Below the pieces are notes generated by a model. The model was given only the letters and a program-made list of their open reading frames with translations. It was not told the DNA's origin and searched no databases. A stretch of 5,858 bases of DNA. Origin: Bordetella parapertussis (lineage in GTDB: Bacteria > Pseudomonadota > Gammaproteobacteria > Burkholderiales > Burkholderiaceae_B). The stretch covers positions 1 through 5,858 of the forward strand of contig CAMBLP010000131.1 of the NCBI GenBank assembly GCA_945868195.1, in the 5' to 3' direction. Position numbers and translations under genes: made by a program. Of this stretch, positions 1 to 5,858 are shown in pieces (the first letter of the stretch is position 1; each line of letters opens with the position of its first letter).

Positions 1-5
1 AATAC

Positions 6-84
<79 letters not shown>

Positions 85-105
85 ATGACTGACATGACTT
101 TTAGC

Positions 106-117
106 GGATGCATTATA
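106..117 (-). promoter_or_regulatory. candidate sigma-70 promoter of the tRNA gene
   Basis: On the minus strand a perfect TATAAT box lies at 117-112, 28 bases before the tRNA 5' end, which predicts a start near 105 and a leader of about 20 nt for 5' processing. No good -35 hexamer is seen at 16-18 bases. Instead an A6T3 tract lies upstream at about 142-134 and could act like an UP element. The box sits entirely between the regulator stop and the tRNA, so the tRNA can probably be made independently of the operon. Read-through from rpoD could add to it, since no terminator is visible in the gap. Confidence 0.55.
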
Positions 118-146
118 TCCCGTGGCTCAAAGCAAATTTTTTGTCT

Positions 147-791
147 CTATCGACTGAAATGTTGTTGCGCAAAGACAAAGAGCTCCAACCGGTTAGCCAG
201 GTCAAGCTTGCTATAGATTGAACGCAAATGATTGCGAACCGTGTTTTCGCTGATCTCGAGATCTTTGGCGGTTTCGCGCAATGTTTTTCCGCCTCCGTCC
301 AAGACGGCTTTCACCACGAGCGTTTCCTTGGCCGTCAGTGCAGCAATCCGCTTTTGCTCATCCGAGAGCTCCTTGGTCTGGCCCAGACTGCTAAAAATAC
401 GCGAGGCAAGCTGTCGATTAAACCAAAACTCTCCCGCATACACGGTCGAGATAGCCTTAAGCAGTTCTGCACTGTCAGCCTGCGCACTGACCAACCCACG
501 CGCGCCTTCTTTGAGCCAGTCCTCTACATTTGAAGGCTCGCGTTCGAGCGCGAGCAACAAAACCTTGGCGTCACTCATCGCAGCAATGCGCAACATCAAA
601 GATGGCTGCTCCTGCTCAACACTTAACAACACCACATCGAAATGATCCGTTGTGGTGGTTAAAAACAGGGCTAGCTCATCCCCCCTACCAAAGGTCTTAA
701 CGACATGATAGGAAGTGTCATGTCGCACTAGACCGTCTAGCGCAGACTGCACAATTGGACTTGGGTGGACGACCAAGACTTGTATTTGCAT
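147..791 (-). CDS. LuxR/FixJ-family DNA-binding regulator with a degenerate receiver domain
   Basis: This 214-residue protein has the length and layout of a NarL/FixJ response regulator. The C-terminal LuxR helix-turn-helix (about 151-212) looks intact: LTAKETLVVKAVLDGG, then ISENTVRNHLRSIYSKL with the usual recognition helix, then NRLEL. The N-terminal part (1-120) has the beta-alpha rhythm of a receiver (VLVV, DVVLL, VLLLAL, EGARGLV) but none of its active-site residues: the acidic pair is H9-P10, the phospho-acceptor is S57, the Thr is A81 and the Lys is A103. Phosphorylation by a kinase is therefore unlikely, and control may be by dimerisation, ligand binding or protein amount. The ATG overlaps the rpoD stop as TAATG, with GAAGGG at 802-797 as ribosome site, so translation is probably coupled to rpoD. 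No partner kinase is present. Its targets cannot be inferred. Confidence 0.93.
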   Translation of the reverse strand: MQIQVLVVHPSPIVQSALDGLVRHDTSYHVVKTFGRGDELALFLTTTTDHFDVVLLSVEQEQPSLMLRIAAMSDAKVLLLALEREPSNVEDWLKEGARGLVSAQADSAELLKAISTVYAGEFWFNRQLASRIFSSLGQTKELSDEQKRIAALTAKETLVVKAVLDGGGKTLRETAKDLEISENTVRNHLRSIYSKLDLANRLELFVFAQQHFSR

Positions 792-3553
792 TACTGCCCT
801 TCGAGAAAGCTCTTGAGCTTGTCCGAGCGGCTTGGATGGCGCAACTTGCGCAGCGCTTTGGCTTCTATTTGACGAATCCGCTCTCGCGTCACATCAAACT
901 GTTTGCCCACCTCCTCAAGCGTCTGGTCTGTGCTCATCTCGATACCGAAACGCATGCGCAGTACTTTAGCCTCTCGAGGTGTCAACGAGTCCAGGACTTC
1001 TTTGACGACATCGCGCATTGAGCCATGCAGCGCAGCGTCGGCAGGCGCCAATGTTGCCATGTCTTCGATAAAGTCACCCAAATGCGAATCGTCATCGTCC
1101 CCAATCGGCGTTTCCATCGAAATGGGTTCTTTTGCGATTTTGAGGATTTTACGGATCTTGTCCTCTGGCATATCCATCTTTGAGGCCAGAGTCGCGGGAT
1201 CAGGCTCAGCACCCGTTTCCTGCAGGATCTGACGACTGATGCGATTCATCTTGTTAATCGTCTCAATCATGTGCACAGGAATACGAATCGTACGGGCTTG
1301 GTCAGCAATCGAACGCGTAATGGCTTGTCGGATCCACCAAGTCGCGTAGGTTGAAAACTTATAGCCTCGGCGGTACTCGAACTTGTCGACCGCCTTCATC
1401 AAACCAATATTGCCTTCTTGGATCAGATCCAAAAACTGAAGGCCACGGTTGGTGTATTTCTTGGCGATCGAGATCACTAAGCGCAAGTTCGCCTCGGTCA
1501 TCTCGCGCTTGGCCTTGCGAGCTTTCGCTTCGCCAGTCGCCATCTTCTTGTTGACGTCTTTGAGGTCTTTAAGCGGCAAAACGACGCGCACTTGCAAATC
1601 AATCAACTTTTGCTGAAGCTCCTGTACGGCAGGAATATGACGCTTGAGGGTATGGGCATAATCAGAGGCCACCGCCACCTCGCCCAGCACCCACTCAAGA
1701 TTGGTTTCATTACCCGGAAACACTTTAATAAAGTGTGTGCGCGGCATACCGGCGCGCTCCACGCATGTATGCAAGACCTGACGCTCAATTTTACGAACTT
1801 CTTCGACTTGCGCGCGCAGCGTGTCGGCCAAGCGCTCAACCATTTTGGCGGTAAAGCGAATACCCATCAACTCATTTTGAATCGTCTCTTGCGCACGCAT
1901 ATAGGATGCAGAGCGATAACCATCCGTCTCGTAGGCAGCGCGCATTTTAGCGAACTCAACACTGACGATTTCAAACTTAGCCAAACCTTTAACGCGAAGA
2001 TCTTCGAGCTGTTTACTGCTCATGCCGCCTGCGGGACCGTCTTCATCCGCTTCATCGGACACGCCCGCACCCGCATATTCGGCGCCATCATCGGGATCGA
2101 CCAGACCATCGACAACCTCATCGATTTGAGCCAGACCATCGCGCACACGCTGAACATGATTCAAGATTTCGTTGACCGTTGTTGGGCAAGCCGAAATCGC
2201 CATGACCATATGTTTCAGACCTTCTTCGATACGCTTAGCGATTTCAATTTCGCCTTCGCGTGTCAGCAACTCAACGGTTCCCATCTCACGCATATACATG
2301 CGCACTGGATCCGTAGTGCGACCAAAGTCTGAGTCAACGGTTGTCAGAGCAGCTTCAGCCTCGTCTTCGACATCATCATCAGAGGTCGCGACCGGCGCAT
2401 TTTCACCCAACAGTAAAGTTTCAGCATCCGGGGCCTGGTCATAGACCGCAATGCCCATGTCGCTAAACGTACTGATGATGCCATCAATGGCCTCAGCATC
2501 CACGAGATCATCGGGCAAATGGTCGTTGATCTCACCATACGTCAAGTACCCGCGATCTTTGCCGAGCTTAATCAGAGATTTCAAGCGATTGCGTCGCGCC
2601 TCGTATTCCTCGGGTGTCACCGGACCGCGCGCGATCAAATCTTTTGCGTCACCCTTGCCGCGCTTACCGCGCTTGGCGGGTTTGAAATCAGGTACAACTT
2701 CAACTTCGTGTTCGCCATCACCCGAATCACTAAAATCCGCATCGTTGTTATTCGGATTTTTAGAGGGACGTCCGGGACGACGGCCCGTACCGCCTGGCGG
2801 GCGACCACTGGCTTTCTTTGGCGGGCCCTCACCATCGTCTTTGGGAGGAGCGGGCTTAGACACATCTACCTTGCCAGGCGCTTTGGATGAGACAGGCGCA
2901 GGCGGCGCGGCTTTAACCGGAACAGGCTTGGCCACCGGAGACGCCACCTTGGCGGCTGTGGGCTTCGTTGCTCCTTTAACTGGCGCCTTTTTGTCAGACT
3001 TGTCTGATTTTTCAGCAACTTTAGCACTCACTTTTACTGCAGGTTTCGCCACAACCTTTGCGGCAGGCTTACTTGCAGGCTTGGCAGAGGGTTTTGCGTT
3101 GCTATTTGCTGCGGTTGCTTTATCGGATGCTACAGGTTTACTTTTTGATGCCGACTTCATTGAATCCTTGACTGATTGAACTGCAGTTTTTGCTGCGGAT
3201 TTGGTTGGAACGGATCGAGCCACGATGGACTTGACCACTGCTTTATTGGGTTTTGAGCCAGCAACGACTTTGGTCGCAACAGCCTTAGTAGCTGGCTTGC
3301 TGGTGGGCTTAGTGCTTGACTTAACCGGGGGTTTGGCGCTTGGCTTTGAAGCAGACTTTGCACTTGGTTTAGCCGCAGGCTTGGAAGAAACTTTTAAAGC
3401 AGGCTTAGCCGCCGACTTAGTTGCCGACTTAGGCATCGGCTTTGACGGCGTTTTGCTCAAAGGTTTAGCTAACTTGGCGATGGGCTTGGTTGCAGCTTTG
3501 GGTTTAGGCTTTGCAGCAGCCATTGTTTTTTTCTTGCCAAGGGGTTGAGTCAT
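791..3553 (-). CDS. rpoD: RNA polymerase primary sigma factor RpoD (sigma-70) with a very long basic N-terminal arm
   Basis: This is the housekeeping sigma factor that directs core RNA polymerase to -10/-35 promoters. From the ATG at 3553 it is 920 residues, against 613 in E. coli. Residues 1-305 are a Lys/Ala/Pro/Ser-rich arm. Region 1.1 follows at about 305-375, an acidic stretch at 392-402, region 1.2 ([11 protein letters not shown], about 414), and a long non-conserved region to about 680. Region 2 (683-753) has [17 protein letters not shown] at 736-752. The 3.2 finger ([14 protein letters not shown]) is at 818-831. Region 4 (857-915) has [15 protein letters not shown] and the -35-binding helix-turn-helix with TRERIRQIE. 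All core regions look intact. The frame runs on to a TTG at 3598, but the ATG at 3553 has AAGAG five bases upstream and is preferred; another ATG at 3523 is possible. The stop overlaps the next gene. Confidence 0.97.
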   Translation of the reverse strand: MTQPLGKKKTMAAAKPKPKAATKPIAKLAKPLSKTPSKPMPKSATKSAAKPALKVSSKPAAKPSAKSASKPSAKPPVKSSTKPTSKPATKAVATKVVAGSKPNKAVVKSIVARSVPTKSAAKTAVQSVKDSMKSASKSKPVASDKATAANSNAKPSAKPASKPAAKVVAKPAVKVSAKVAEKSDKSDKKAPVKGATKPTAAKVASPVAKPVPVKAAPPAPVSSKAPGKVDVSKPAPPKDDGEGPPKKASGRPPGGTGRRPGRPSKNPNNNDADFSDSGDGEHEVEVVPDFKPAKRGKRGKGDAKDLIARGPVTPEEYEARRNRLKSLIKLGKDRGYLTYGEINDHLPDDLVDAEAIDGIISTFSDMGIAVYDQAPDAETLLLGENAPVATSDDDVEDEAEAALTTVDSDFGRTTDPVRMYMREMGTVELLTREGEIEIAKRIEEGLKHMVMAISACPTTVNEILNHVQRVRDGLAQIDEVVDGLVDPDDGAEYAGAGVSDEADEDGPAGGMSSKQLEDLRVKGLAKFEIVSVEFAKMRAAYETDGYRSASYMRAQETIQNELMGIRFTAKMVERLADTLRAQVEEVRKIERQVLHTCVERAGMPRTHFIKVFPGNETNLEWVLGEVAVASDYAHTLKRHIPAVQELQQKLIDLQVRVVLPLKDLKDVNKKMATGEAKARKAKREMTEANLRLVISIAKKYTNRGLQFLDLIQEGNIGLMKAVDKFEYRRGYKFSTYATWWIRQAITRSIADQARTIRIPVHMIETINKMNRISRQILQETGAEPDPATLASKMDMPEDKIRKILKIAKEPISMETPIGDDDDSHLGDFIEDMATLAPADAALHGSMRDVVKEVLDSLTPREAKVLRMRFGIEMSTDQTLEEVGKQFDVTRERIRQIEAKALRKLRHPSRSDKLKSFLEGQ
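797..802 (-). promoter_or_regulatory. ribosome binding site of the regulator, inside the rpoD 3' end
   Basis: GAAGGG lies 5 bases before the regulator ATG and is made of the Glu-Gly codons near the end of rpoD. With the TAATG overlap it allows terminating ribosomes from rpoD to restart on the regulator. This supports the 791 start. Confidence 0.6.
2753..2818 (-). other. paired AT-hook-like motifs in the RpoD arm
   Basis: Residues 246-255 ([10 protein letters not shown]) and 258-267 ([10 protein letters not shown]) each contain a Gly-Arg-Pro core with nearby basic residues, the signature of AT-hook minor-groove binders. The second, RRPGRPSK, is the better match. A further basic cluster, [11 protein letters not shown], follows at 291-301 just before region 1.1. 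The motif match is visible; DNA binding is inferred. Confidence 0.5.
3008..3094 (-). repeat. second Lys-every-four coding repeat in rpoD
   Basis: Residues 154-182 of RpoD have eight lysines again at exact four-residue spacing ([18 protein letters not shown] and onward). A less regular spacer of about 60 residues separates this block from the first, suggesting one old repeat array partly worn down or two expansions. Confidence 0.75.
3284..3466 (-). repeat. 12-base periodic coding repeat (Lys every fourth residue) in rpoD
   Basis: Residues 30-90 of RpoD (counted from the ATG at 3553) carry 16 lysines at strict four-residue spacing. The intervening residues are almost all Ala, Pro, Ser or Thr, as in [20 protein letters not shown]. 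On DNA this is a degenerate repeat of 12 bases. Similar KPAA-type repeats are known in P. aeruginosa AlgP and in histone-H1-like bacterial proteins, where they bind DNA; the same role here is inference. Confidence 0.85.
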
Positions 3554-3558
3554 GATCG

Positions 3559-3563
3559 CTCTT
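3559..3563 (-). promoter_or_regulatory. ribosome binding site that decides the rpoD start
   Basis: AAGAG lies five bases before the ATG at 3553. The in-frame TTG at 3598 has no purine-rich site at the right distance and lies in the loop of a predicted hairpin, so the ATG is the better start. Confidence 0.5.
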
Positions 3564-3569
3564 ATATTT

Positions 3570-3607
3570 AAAAGTGCTTTAAGCACGAGCCTGCCCAATC
3601 CGTGCTT
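3570..3607 (-). promoter_or_regulatory. candidate attenuator: two mutually exclusive hairpins before rpoD
   Basis: On the minus strand three segments compete. AAGCACG (3607-3601) pairs perfectly with CGTGCTT (3587-3581) around a 13-nt loop. The same middle segment instead pairs GTGCT (3586-3582) with AGCAC (3578-3574) around a 3-nt loop, followed directly by TTTT (3573-3570). The downstream hairpin is short and the T run only four, so as a terminator it is weak. It lies just ahead of the rpoD ribosome site and could also act in RNA processing or start-site masking. Confidence 0.4.
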
Positions 3608-3646
3608 GATTCAAACACACGCTTGAGCTGCGTAAACGGTTGATTT

Positions 3647-3680
3647 TAACCGAATCAAGTAGTCTTATTTGATTCGATTA
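3647..3680 (-). promoter_or_regulatory. 12-bp stem-loop across the dnaG stop codon
   Basis: TAATCGAATCAA (3680-3669) pairs with TTGATTCGGTTA (3658-3647) over 12 positions with one G-U pair and a 10-nt loop; the core of 8 bp is perfect. The dnaG TGA stop lies in the 3' arm. There is no T run, so a simple terminator is unlikely. E. coli has an RNase E processing site between dnaG and rpoD; this hairpin could mark a similar cut, block exonucleases, or as DNA be a regulator's palindrome. The CGGTT of its 3' arm can alternatively pair with AACCG just downstream. Confidence 0.45.
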
Positions 3681-5577
3681 CCCTCATTAGACGGGTGATG
3701 CTCTGAGAAAGTTCCTGATATTTTTGCTGAGCCGCTAAATTATTTAATCCCTGCCCAATCAATACCTGTTGCTCGGCTTTTAAACCGTCCAACTCGATGC
3801 GCCGAACAGCATCTTCCCATTCGGACTGAGGGTTAGGCAAGGACTCCTGAGACATGAGGTCCTCAGCGACCGAAACAAGCAAAATACCAAGATCCGCACC
3901 AGGGTCAGCCGCTTGGATCAACGCACCAACATGACGAGCACCTGACGCTTGAATCAGAACAATAAGATCTCTGACCATATCCAAATGAGGCCCTCGAGCC
4001 AAAATTTCAACCTGTTGCTCCCCCATTTGATCGACCAACTCGGGATGGGTCAGCAACAAGCGCAATAAACGGCGCGCAAGGGGTGCGACCGCGCGCCTTG
4101 AGGCACCAGGTACCGCGCTACTGCGCGCTGAACGCTTGTATCGGCCGCCGCCATCAGATAAATCATCTGCTGGGGATGCCCCCTCTTCATCATTTGCCTT
4201 AGCCGAAGCCATACGCTCCTGACCAGGAGCGCGCCCAAGAGGCGCCGCACGACCAGGCTCGGGCAAGCCCGCCATCCTGTGGGGAGCTTCTTGGGCCATT
4301 AACTGACTCAACTCCTCGGGCGTAAATTGAACCAAGCGCGCCAACTCGTTCTGCAACTGAACCTTGAGGGCAATCGCAGGAATTTGTGCCAACAATGGCT
4401 TGGCTTCATGCACAAGGGCCGAACGCCCCTCAAGCTCCTGCGTTGAGTGACGGGCGGACAGCTCATTGAGAAAAAATGTAGAAAGCGCATCAGACTCGTT
4501 TAAGCACGCCCGAAAGGCCTCTTCGCCAAATTTCCGGATATAACTATCAGGATCATGCTCTGTAGGTAAGAATAAAAACCGGATAGAAATATCATCGCGA
4601 AGGAGCGGCAAAGAAGCCTGCAGCGCTCTCCAAGCGGCTCGGCGACCCGCGCCGTCACCATCAAAACTAAAAATAATCTTGTCACTTGCGCGAAGCAATT
4701 TTTGAATATGCGTTGGTGTCGTAGCCGTACCAAGGGTCGCCACCGCATTTTTGACCCCTAACTGAGCTAAGCCCACCACATCCATGTAGCCTTCAACCAC
4801 AATCACACAGCCTTCCGTGCGAATCGCGGCTCGCGCCTCAAACAACCCGTAAAGCTCGTTGCCTTTGGAGAAAACAGGTGTTTCGGGCGAGTTCAGGTAC
4901 TTGGGCTCGCCCTTGCCAATAATGCGTCCACCAAAGCCAACGATTTCACCCTTGGCATTTCGAATCGGAAACATAATGCGCTCCCGAAAACGATCATAGC
5001 GGCGACCATCCTCAGACGCGATCACCAACCCTGACTCAACGAGGATCGCATCGTCATAACGGGGAAAAACCTTGGAAAGAGCTTGACGATCCGCACTTGC
5101 CCAACCTAGGCCGAACTCCTTGGCGATCAATCCCGTGAGGCCTCGCTCCTTGAGGTAACGAATCGCTGCAGGACACTCGCGCAATTGTGACAAATAATGT
5201 TTTTGAGCAAGGTCCAACACTTGGGTATGTTGAGAAATCTCTTCACGCCGGCGCGAACTCGCAGCCTTTTGACCAGGAGAACGATTTTCCTCGGGGACAC
5301 TCATGCCAACGGCACTCGCAAGCGTTCTAACCGCCTCCGGAAAACTCGCACCAGTATGCTCGATCAGAAAGGTAATGGCGCTACCATGCACTCCACAGCC
5401 AAAGCAATGATAAAACTGCTTTGTGGGGCTCACTGTAAAAGAGGGAGATTTTTCGTTATGAAAGGGACATAACCCAAGCAGGTTGATGCCCCCTTTCTTT
5501 AACTGCACATATCGGCCGACGACATCGGCGACATCGACTCGGGCAAGAAGATCCTGGATAAAGGAATCTGGGATCAA
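3655..5577 (-). CDS. dnaG: DNA primase DnaG
   Basis: This protein makes the RNA primers for the lagging strand and for fork restart, recruited by the DnaB helicase. At 640 residues it is somewhat longer than E. coli DnaG (581). The N-terminal zinc-binding domain has C37-H40 and C58-C61 (CPFH, CFGC). The basic polymerase core follows, with RFRERIMFPI at 196-205 and KYLNSPET at 226-233. The TOPRIM catalytic site has EGYMD (E262) and FDGDG (D306, D308), and DPDSY follows at 342-346. A Gly/Ala/Arg-rich linker at about 430-495 joins the C-terminal helicase-binding domain. The start is TTG: an in-frame TGA lies two codons upstream, and the conserved IPxSFI begins at residue 2. Only a weak GAG precedes it, so translation is probably low, as is known for primase in E. 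coli. Confidence 0.98.
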   Translation of the reverse strand: MIPDSFIQDLLARVDVADVVGRYVQLKKGGINLLGLCPFHNEKSPSFTVSPTKQFYHCFGCGVHGSAITFLIEHTGASFPEAVRTLASAVGMSVPEENRSPGQKAASSRRREEISQHTQVLDLAQKHYLSQLRECPAAIRYLKERGLTGLIAKEFGLGWASADRQALSKVFPRYDDAILVESGLVIASEDGRRYDRFRERIMFPIRNAKGEIVGFGGRIIGKGEPKYLNSPETPVFSKGNELYGLFEARAAIRTEGCVIVVEGYMDVVGLAQLGVKNAVATLGTATTPTHIQKLLRASDKIIFSFDGDGAGRRAAWRALQASLPLLRDDISIRFLFLPTEHDPDSYIRKFGEEAFRACLNESDALSTFFLNELSARHSTQELEGRSALVHEAKPLLAQIPAIALKVQLQNELARLVQFTPEELSQLMAQEAPHRMAGLPEPGRAAPLGRAPGQERMASAKANDEEGASPADDLSDGGGRYKRSARSSAVPGASRRAVAPLARRLLRLLLTHPELVDQMGEQQVEILARGPHLDMVRDLIVLIQASGARHVGALIQAADPGADLGILLVSVAEDLMSQESLPNPQSEWEDAVRRIELDGLKAEQQVLIGQGLNNLAAQQKYQELSQSITRLMRVIESNKTT

Positions 5578-5596
5578 CGCTCAGACCATACGTGAA

Positions 5597-5615
5597 CGGC
5601 GCAACATGTGCGCCG
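5597..5615 (-). terminator. rpsU-dnaG intergenic hairpin (partial terminator or processing site)
   Basis: CGGCGCA (5615-5609) pairs perfectly with TGCGCCG (5603-5597) around the 5-nt loop CATGT. It lies only five bases after the rpsU stop. It is followed by TTCACGT rather than a T run, so it would be leaky. The E. coli operon has a partial terminator at the same place, which lowers dnaG and rpoD relative to rpsU; the equivalent role here is inferred from position. Confidence 0.55.
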
Positions 5616-5619
5616 CGGA

Positions 5620-5832
5620 TTAGTACATGCGCGGTGGCAACTGCTGGCTGCGGATGCGCTTGTAATGGCGCTTAACGGCGGCAGCCTGCTTACGCTTGCG
5701 CTCGGCAGTGGGTTTTTCATAGAACTCGCGGGCGCGCAACTCTGTCAACAGACCAGTTTTTTCGATTGTGCGCTTGAAGCGACGCAGTGCGGCTTCGAAG
5801 GGCTCGTTTTCTTTCAGACGAACGATAGGCAT
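5620..5832 (-). CDS. rpsU: 30S ribosomal protein S21
   Basis: This 70-residue protein is full length for bacterial S21, a small-subunit protein that sits near the 3' end of 16S rRNA and helps start translation. The typical pattern is clear: an acidic N-terminal [16 protein letters not shown], then [17 protein letters not shown], and a basic tail ending QQLPPRMY. From memory the sequence is nearly that of Bordetella-type S21, which is the best hint to the organism. It opens the operon, with dnaG 42 bases downstream beyond a GC-rich hairpin. The ATG at 5832 gives the conserved [11 protein letters not shown] start. Upstream there is no Shine-Dalgarno. Confidence 0.97.
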   Translation of the reverse strand: MPIVRLKENEPFEAALRRFKRTIEKTGLLTELRAREFYEKPTAERKRKQAAAVKRHYKRIRSQQLPPRMY

Positions 5833-5858
5833 AGGATGCGTGACGTAAAAATAAAACA
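5833..5858 (-). promoter_or_regulatory. rpsU upstream leader, cut by the window edge
   Basis: The 26 bases before the rpsU ATG read as a T-rich stretch followed by ACGTCACGCATCCT. No GGAG/AGGA-like site is present. TATTTT at 5853-5848 could be a -10 box, which would give a leader of only about nine bases, but the -35 region is outside the window, so this is a weak guess. Confidence 0.25.

Noticed and set aside
228..645. Overlapping plus-strand frames of 101 and 137 codons
   Set aside because: They are antisense to the regulator gene, whose helix-turn-helix coding is clear; no ribosome site or family features.
1592..2332. Plus-strand open frame of 246 codons
   Set aside because: It lies wholly antisense to the conserved part of rpoD and shows no recognisable domain; it is a shadow of rpoD codon use.
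2451..3179. Plus-strand open frame of 242 codons rich in Gly, Ala, Leu and Phe
   Set aside because: Its composition is just the reverse complement of the Lys/Ala/Pro-rich repeat codons of rpoD; the hydrophobic look is an artefact, not membrane segments.
3554..3598. Longer RpoD starting at the TTG at 3598
   Set aside because: No ribosome site at that TTG, and the extra 15 residues are encoded by the inverted-repeat spacer; the ATG at 3553 with AAGAG is better.
3736..3765. Possible rpoD promoter (TTGATT with TAATTT or TAAATA) inside the dnaG 3' end
   Set aside because: Spacers of 14 and 10 bases are too short for a sigma-70 promoter; no heat-shock-type promoter was recognised in dnaG by eye either.

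Overview
The window is the bacterial macromolecular-synthesis operon rpsU-dnaG-rpoD on the minus strand, read from the right edge to the left. It is extended by a LuxR-type regulator gene coupled to rpoD and followed by a tRNA gene with a CAU anticodon. The organism is most likely a betaproteobacterium of the order Burkholderiales. From memory, the S21 protein is close to Bordetella/Achromobacter-type S21 (family Alcaligenaceae), and a long Lys/Ala/Pro-rich N-terminal arm on RpoD is familiar from that order. Base composition looks near 50% GC, lower than Bordetella itself. I cannot name a genus.

Layout, right to left in the direction of transcription: a 26-base stretch ahead of rpsU with no clear Shine-Dalgarno; rpsU (5832-5620); a 42-base gap holding a GC-rich hairpin; dnaG (5577-3655, TTG start); a 101-base gap full of overlapping inverted repeats; rpoD (3553-791); a response-regulator-like gene (791-147) whose ATG overlaps the rpoD stop as TAATG; a 62-base gap with a consensus -10 box; and the tRNA (84-6). 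Nearly every base is accounted for, and there are no mobile elements, CRISPR arrays or phage genes. The long plus-strand open frames are shadows of rpoD and dnaG.

The first three genes supply translation initiation (S21), replication priming (DnaG) and transcription initiation (sigma-70). In E. coli they are co-transcribed, with a partial terminator after rpsU and RNA processing between dnaG and rpoD. Hairpins lie in the same two gaps here.

The window is mostly core genome and I see no clearly new defence or mobile system. Four things stand out. The RpoD has an arm of about 305 residues with lysines at strict four-residue spacing and two AT-hook-like motifs. The downstream regulator has lost every canonical phosphorylation residue and is translationally linked to the housekeeping sigma factor. 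The dnaG-rpoD gap has mutually exclusive hairpins resembling an attenuator. The start of rpsU lacks a visible Shine-Dalgarno.
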